Of a stretch of DNA of 64,000 nucleotides, positions 58,801-64,000 are shown one piece after another (within the stretch, counting starts at the first letter, position 1; each line of letters opens with the position of its first letter). The notes under the pieces were generated by a model, which had not been told where the DNA came from, ran no database searches, and saw only the letters and a list, made by a program, of their open reading frames with translations. The DNA comes from Dasypus novemcinctus (lineage: Eukaryota; Chordata; Mammalia; Cingulata; Dasypodidae). Made by a program: the position numbers and the translations under genes. Where the stretch lies: contig NC_080698.1 in NCBI RefSeq assembly GCF_030445035.2, forward strand, positions 1,433,501-1,497,500. The letters run 5' to 3'.

Positions 58801-59560
58801 AGGGGATACCCCAGGGCAGTGCAGGGGACGTTCTCGACTTGCCTGCTGGGAGTCTGTGACCAGCGACGGCGCTCCTCAGAGTGAAGAACCACGGACCTGC
58901 TTCTCCTCGCCCTCGCCTCGTTCAGCTGCAGGCCCCGGAATTAACCAGTAGACACCCAGGAGTGGAAGGAGGTGGCTGACCGCTGCTGTGGGGTCCCAGG
59001 AATGGAGAGCCACGAAGAGGCAAGGCGCCTGACAGCCCCCAGCAGGGGGAGCAGCCCAAGCACCAGGAGGGGCCCAGGTGGGTTTCTTCCCACCAGACCC
59101 CCGCCGAGAGCGGCACCCCTGGTGGGGGCCCCACTCGCAGCAGTGGCCCGAGGAAGTGCTCTTGTCTCTGGGAGCCGAGACTCCCTCTCTCCAGGGAGAA
59201 ACCAGGTGGCCGGGGGGCAGCGGCAGGGGCGTCCACCCCTCCAACACCTGGACCGGGAAGCCACCTGTCGCCCCCCAGGCGGGGGCCCCGCTGCAAGGAC
59301 GTGACCCAAAAGAAGAGCTCCCCAGAGCCTCGGGGGCCCGCGGGGCTGTCACGGCGGCCAGCACTGGAAGGCCGGCAGCGGGAGAGCGGCAGCTCTGGGC
59401 CGGGGCTGGGCCTCGGGGGTGTGGGCGGAGCAGAGGGTCCAGGTGGACAGGTGGGCTGGCCAGGTGAGACCACCGGGCGCTGCATGGCAAGGCCGAGCCG
59501 CTGGAAAGTCTTCACAAAGGCTGTGGGAATGACAGAAGGCTGAACGCAAACGGATAACTT
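58801..59560. other. GC-rich stretch without a supported gene
   Basis: Minus-strand frames at 58876-59490 and 58922-59515 overlap each other and plus-strand frames at 58972-59467. No domain is recognised and the composition is P/G/S-rich. Treated as non-coding. Confidence 0.3.
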
Positions 59561-59569
59561 GATCAGACA

Positions 59570-60529
59570 TATGCTTTTAAAAAATTATTTGATTCATTAG
59601 ATAACATTTTAATTTTTGAATATGCGATACCTTCAAATGTTTGAAAATTAAAAGAGCATTAAAAGATACTCTGTGAAAAATCTCATCCCGTGCCTGACCA
59701 CATTCGCCCGGTAATGTTCTCTGTAGATAACCAGTGTTGCTCGGTTTTTCCTGTGCGTTTTCCCTGAGACGTTTATTAAAAATATAAATGGAAGCAAATG
59801 TTTATCAACATATATACCTAAGAAATACATATATATTCTCTCTCTCTTTTTACGTAAATAATAGTATACTCTACCTCCTAATTTTCACCTTGCTTTTTGT
59901 ACTTAATGCTTTATCTTGAAGAACTCCCATATCAGCTCCTAAACAGCATTATTTTTAAAATAGCTTTCTAATGAAGGACATTTATAGTGTTTCTAAATAT
60001 GTCATTTTATATGAATATGTGTATTATCTCTGCAGGATAAATTTCTAGAGATGTAATTGCTAAATCAAAGGGCATATATATATATATATATATATCAATC
60101 ATCCATGTAAATGTTGGCAAAGTGCCCTCCATAGAATTTGCAGTTCTGACAGCAACGTGTGAGAATGCCTATTTCCCCACATCAAACCTACCAGCACAAT
60201 TTGATACAAAGCTTTTGAATTGCAGGAAATCTGATATATAAAAAAAGTACCTTTCCAAATTGTTCTTCTTTTTTTATATTTTTGATACATTTATTAGCCA
60301 TTTATAGTTCTTTTTGTGAACTTATTTCTTTGCCTTTTTTTTTTTGCCCATTTTTCTAATGGGTCTTTGCTTCCTTTTTCTTATCTATTTGTTTGAGTTT
60401 TGTTTATATTGGGAAAAATTACCCTTTTGCCTTTATTATCAGATACAAATATTTTTCCTCTATTTGTCTTTTGACTTTGATTATAGTGTGTGTTTGTTTT
60501 TTAACCATTTTAAATTCATGCTGAACTTT
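59570..60529 (-). mobile_element. Old L1 3'-end fragment, antisense
   Basis: AT-rich, with antisense L1 words such as GAAAATTAAAAGAGCATT, TAGAGATGTAATTGCTAAAT and GGCAAAGTGCCCTCCATAGA. A (TA)n run lies inside it. Confidence 0.5.
60074..60095. repeat. (AT)n microsatellite
   Basis: An uninterrupted AT dinucleotide run of 22 bases within the old L1. Confidence 0.9.
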
Positions 60530-60540
60530 TCCACGGTTGT

Positions 60541-60814
60541 TTTTTTTTTCCCCTGTATTTTTAAAATTTATTTTCCCCTCCCCCCTTGCGGCTTGCTTGC
60601 TGTCTGCTCTCTGTGTTCATTCGCTGCTGGCTCTTGTGTGTTCTTGCTTGTCTCCCTTCTTTTGTTGTGTCACCTTTTGCTGAGTCAGCTCTTAGCAGTG
60701 TCTGCAGGCTGGCGGCACTCTGCCGCACGCGGATGACCTGCCGTCACAAGGAGCCCCAGGACGGGAACCGAGGGCCTCCCATATCGTAGACGGGAGCTCA
60801 TCTAGTCACTTCCC
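60541..60814 (-). mobile_element. DAS-type SINE, minus strand, diverged
   Basis: Reverse-complemented, it reads GGGAAGTGACTAGATGAGCTC at its head, with GGAGGCCCTCGGTTCCCG around box B and an A-rich tail on the left. Flanking TCCACGGTTG (from 60530) and TCCACTGTTT (from 60815) are a decayed duplication. It is shorter and more diverged than the other copies, with a changed A box. Confidence 0.75.
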
Positions 60815-60829
60815 TCCACTGTTTTTTAT

Positions 60830-61435
60830 GGCTACTGAATTTTGTACAATATGTATTAATGCTTTTTTCACTCTGAGGCTATAAAAGAACCTGGTCATTT
60901 TTCTTCTATTATCCTTATAGTTTCATTTTTTAAACCTATGTATTATTGCTCTATTTTGGAATTATTGTGGTGTGGAATGTGAGGTATGGTTACATTTCTC
61001 TATTGTTTTTATAGTTTAAAAATTTTAAAATCAGTTTTCCTTGAAATTCGGTGTAATTTCAGATTTTTCATAAATTGTTTATTCATTTGTTCTAGTTTTT
61101 ACATTTCCTCCCTTGGGGTCTCCTCTAATATTCCTCCATATCTATAATAGTCTTCTCAGTCTTTTAAACTCTTATTTCTATTTCATTTTGACCCCCGAGT
61201 CTGTCTGCCGTGTCTCTTACTTTGCTCCAGTAGTTGACGGGTTCCCTTGTTTATCTTTTTGGCATAGTTTCTGCAATGGTTAATATTTTCTCCACTCCTT
61301 TTCTGGACTCCCGCAACTCATATTTTATTATTTCTTCTTGTTCTGGCATTTTCCTCAGTTTCTTGACCCATAGATGTGATTGTATCATTAAGTTTTTAAT
61401 TTCTTATAAAGCATTTGGTCCCCATTTCCTTTGTT
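60830..61435 (-). mobile_element. Old L1-like sequence, antisense, between two SINEs
   Basis: AT-rich, with antisense L1-like words (GGTGTGGAATGTGAGGTATG, TCCTTGAAATTCGG). It probably continues the element that starts at 59570. Family not certain. Confidence 0.4.
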
Positions 61436-61449
61436 CCCTCGAATGTCTT

Positions 61450-61792
61450 TTTTTTTTTTTTTTAAGATTTATTTATTTATTTAATTCTCCCGGTTGTCTG
61501 TTCTCTGTGTCTATTTGCTGCGTCTTGTTTCAGCGGCACGGAAAGTGTGTGCGGCGCCATTCCTGGGCAGGCTGCACTTTCTTTCACGCTGGGCGGCTCT
61601 CCTTACGGGTGCACTCCTTGCGCGTGGGGCTCCCCTATGTGGGGACACCCCTGCATGGCACAGCACTCCTTGCGCGCATCAGCACTGCGCATGGGCCAGC
61701 TCCACACGGGTCAAGGAGTCCCGGGGTTTGAACCGCGGACCTCCCATGTGGTAGCCGGACGCCCTAACCACTGGGCCAAGTACTTTTCCCGG
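61450..61792 (-). mobile_element. DAS-type SINE, minus strand, 14-bp target duplication
   Basis: Poly-T on the left is the reversed tail. Reverse-complemented, the head reads CTTGGCCCAGTGGTTAGGGC with GGTTCAAACC as box B, the body has AAGGAGTGC words, and the end has AACCGGGAGAATT. CCCTCGAATGTCTT appears at 61436-61449 and 61793-61806 (exact, with the poly-T making the left edge ambiguous by a base or two). Confidence 0.93.
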
Positions 61793-61806
61793 CCCTCGAA
61801 TGTCTT

Positions 61807-62261
61807 ATAATGAGCTTCACCTGCCATTTGCCCTTCTTGGTCATTTACTCTTACTTTCTAGTATGTTTCTTTCCTTTTTATCATCATCATCAGAGGAGTT
61901 GAATTTTCCTGACCACCTGTCCCTAGAGGCTCCTGGAGATGGGGAGTCAGTCCAGGTTGGCTGGAGTTTTTCTTATGAATGGCCTTTGTTTCACCAAAGC
62001 CAAGAGAGAAAGGAAAGTAGTTTTTTTGTTTGTTTGGTTTGGTTTTGATTTTTAATTTGAAATTGAAAAGATTGTCTTTTCCTTTGCTGCACAAAAGACA
62101 GATTGCTTCCAGTAAACATGGCTTCTCTGTCTGTGATTCCTTATATACTATTGCCATTTTCTTTTTGGGGGAAAAAACAAGAAAATCTGGGTCTACATAA
62201 GTGAAGTAAGCCAGCTGATCTACTCCCACACCTACTTTGTTTTAATTTCCTGGGGTGTTTA
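61807..62261. other. Unassigned, AT-leaning stretch
   Basis: No gene. The part to about 61.86 kb continues the antisense old repeat around the SINE. The rest was not recognised. Confidence 0.3.
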
Positions 62262-62640
62262 AGCAAATACCATGAAATGGTTTGGCTTCAACAATGGGGA
62301 TTTATTTGCTTACGGTTTGAGGCTGGGAAAATGTCCGAATCAAGGCGCCGCTTTCTCCTGGAGCCCAGCGCTCTGGGGCCGGCTCAGGGACTCGGCTCTG
62401 GGCTCGCGCAGCACTGGGCGGCCCTCCTGGCCGTGGCTTCTCCTCCAGCTCCGTCGATTTCAGCCTGGGTGCCGCCCGCCTCCCTCCCTGTTTGTTTCCT
62501 ATGAGGTCTATGTAACAGGGCCAGCGCTGAGGTGGGCTGCGTCGAGACTGAACAACCCCTCGGCAGGTCCTGCTTCCAGTGGGCGTACATGGACAGGACG
62601 GGCTTAGCCTTGAGGACATGATTTTGCTTTGAGCCCCCAG
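62262..62640 (-). mobile_element. Ancient LTR-like repeat, minus strand
   Basis: AAGCAAATACCATGAAATGG, then TTGGCTTCAACAATGGGGAT and TTATTTGCTTACGGTTTGAG, reproduce the start of an old mammalian repeat with a GTTTAAACAATAGAAATTTATT motif (read in reverse). The interior is GC-enriched relative to that repeat. Probably the same family as 26830-26930. Confidence 0.45.
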
Positions 62641-64000
62641 CCCCACCGTTTGAAGCAGGGAATGGCACCTCCAGTTGTGTCCCCTGCCCGTGAGAAGGCT
62701 CGACGGGGACTCGGTGCTCGCAGCTACAGCAAGCTCTGCAGCCCTTTGTCGCCTCGTCCCCGCGCTGCATTCCCTGTGTTTTAGGACTTTCCGCTCATAT
62801 TTGGCTTCTGTGGCTTCACTTGTCTCCTGGTATAATCAGAAATGCAATTTACATTTTTGTTTCTCATTTTTCTTATTGCTTTTTGCATCACTTCCAGTAT
62901 GAGAAGGGAGAAATATCGGTTTTTTTTCTATTAAGTTAGAGACATAAATTGTAATATGATCTAAAAGTTGAATAATTATATGTGAAGAATGAAGCGTTTA
63001 AATATCTTTAAAATGAACTTTTTTTGTGTGGTAAAATTAATATAATTGTGTTGCAGAGAAGTTGGAAAATATAAGAATAATCACTTAGGAACAAACCAGT
63101 CAGAGGCCCCCACTTGGGCCATCCCGCCTGCAGCGTGGCTGTTGGGATGGATGCCTCTTTTGCTAACTTTCACTGACCCGCCCCTCACCTCCTGGCTTGT
63201 GGGAGTTTCGTAAACGAGTGTGGAGACCACCCTGTGTGTCTGTGACAGGCAGACCCCCAAACCGCACCCCCTTGGGCTCCTCAGAGGTTCCTGAAGAGGC
63301 TCGTCTAAGTTTGTTTTGGTTCCTGTCTCAGCTGATGTGATCAAACTTGACCAAACACAAGGAATTAAAACACAATTCCTTCTTGGGTGGGTTTTACGGC
63401 TTCATAAACAACAGCTCCTTTGTAGGTGGGCTTTCTGTCCCCCAGGCTTCCGTGACCGGCACTGTTTGCAGAGGGCCTGGGTCTGAGCTGTGAGCTCCGT
63501 TTCCTCGCCTGGTGCAGTCAGAAGGCTTTGCCACGTGTGCCCTAATTACAGAGAGAGCTCCAGTTCTCCTGTGCTCTATCCTTTGCTCTTGTCCAGGTTT
63601 TTGAAAGTTTTGTAAGTCTTGAGATAGAAATATTGTTTGGTTTTTGGGAGCATAAAAGGAACCTGAGTTGATCTCAGTTTGCTCATCAGTTGAGCTAATA
63701 GAGAGAATGTACACATTAGGCAGTATTTCAAACCCTGAACTTAAGAGTTTTCAGTAATTGGTATGGCAACATTTCTTGTTTCATGGTCTCCACAGCTGTA
63801 CATGGCTGTGAATTTGTAACATGGTAGCAGGAGGCTTCCTCACCATTCTAGCCATCATGGTCCTTTGTTGGTATAATAAGGAGATTCATTATATTATAAT
63901 GTTGAGTTATTCTTGTAACAATTATTCCTGGCTTTTATTATTATTTAAACCAACATTTATTTTTAATTAAGTAACACTTGTTGATTTGCGAGAAAATTGG
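62641..64000. other. Window end without recognised features
   Basis: Mixed to AT-rich DNA. No tRNA, repeat, splice unit or coding frame is supported. Confidence 0.3.

Noticed and set aside
58876-59515. Minus-strand frames of about 200 residues
   Set aside because: Two offset frames overlap each other and plus-strand frames in a GC-rich stretch. No domain or splice signal was recognised.

Overview
This window looks like ordinary nuclear DNA of a placental mammal, most likely an armadillo or close xenarthran. The main evidence is at least five copies of a tRNA-headed SINE about 270-410 bp long. Its head matches what I remember of the armadillo DAS-SINE family (tRNA-Ala-derived head fused to an unrelated body, then an A-rich tail). 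Four copies have clear target-site duplications. Around them are eutherian repeats: degraded L1, MIR, a hAT-type element, MaLR-like LTRs, minisatellites and isochore-like swings in base composition. Nothing suggests bacterial, viral-genome or organelle DNA. The genus-level call rests on my memory of the SINE family, not on a search.

No protein-coding gene can be supported. Every long open frame lies in very GC-rich DNA, inside a tandem array whose unit is about a multiple of 3, or inside a transposable element. The best sign of a host gene is a large CpG island at about 17.07-18.65 kb. It holds GC boxes, an inverted CCAAT box (17970-17974) and a good splice donor (18291, GTGAGT). I read it as the promoter and untranslated first exon of a plus-strand gene whose coding exons would lie beyond the window or go unrecognised here. 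If so, much or all of 18.3-64 kb may be intron 1. Weaker CpG-rich blocks lie at about 5.3-6.3, 7.2-8.2, 15.06-15.52 and 20.65-21.10 kb.

Layout. 0-5 kb: remnant of a minus-strand endogenous retrovirus whose two diverged LTRs can be aligned with each other, interrupted by a solo LTR with a perfect GAAAA duplication. 5-8.6 kb: GC-rich DNA and a candidate LTR. 8.7-11.4 kb: two copies of one ERV LTR, the second inserted with a perfect 5-bp duplication into a minisatellite of about 60 bp. 12.5-16.9 kb: SINEs, L1 pieces on both strands, and a CpG-rich block inside an old L1. 17-21.6 kb: the main CpG island, a second CpG-rich block, a G-rich minisatellite and a (TG)n run. 21.9-26 kb: AT-rich old L1 fragments and a hAT-type element. 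26.1-26.9 kb: a 21-bp minisatellite and an exact 79-bp tandem duplication. 30.4-35.3 kb: three LTRs, one carrying an internal 12-bp-period VNTR. 35.3-40.3 kb: GC-rich, mostly single-copy DNA. 40.3-47 kb: an LTR and a nearly full-length but dead antisense L1, itself split by a younger LTR. 47-55.3 kb: SINE, MIR, L1 fragments and minisatellites. 55.39-57.94 kb: a complete non-autonomous MaLR-like retrotransposon (two LTRs and 1.53 kb of internal DNA). 58-64 kb: L1 pieces, two minus-strand SINEs and an old LTR-like repeat.

LTR, SINE and tandem-repeat edges given with target duplications are exact to the base. Edges of old L1 pieces, GC-rich blocks and degraded repeats were judged by eye and may be off by tens to hundreds of bases.
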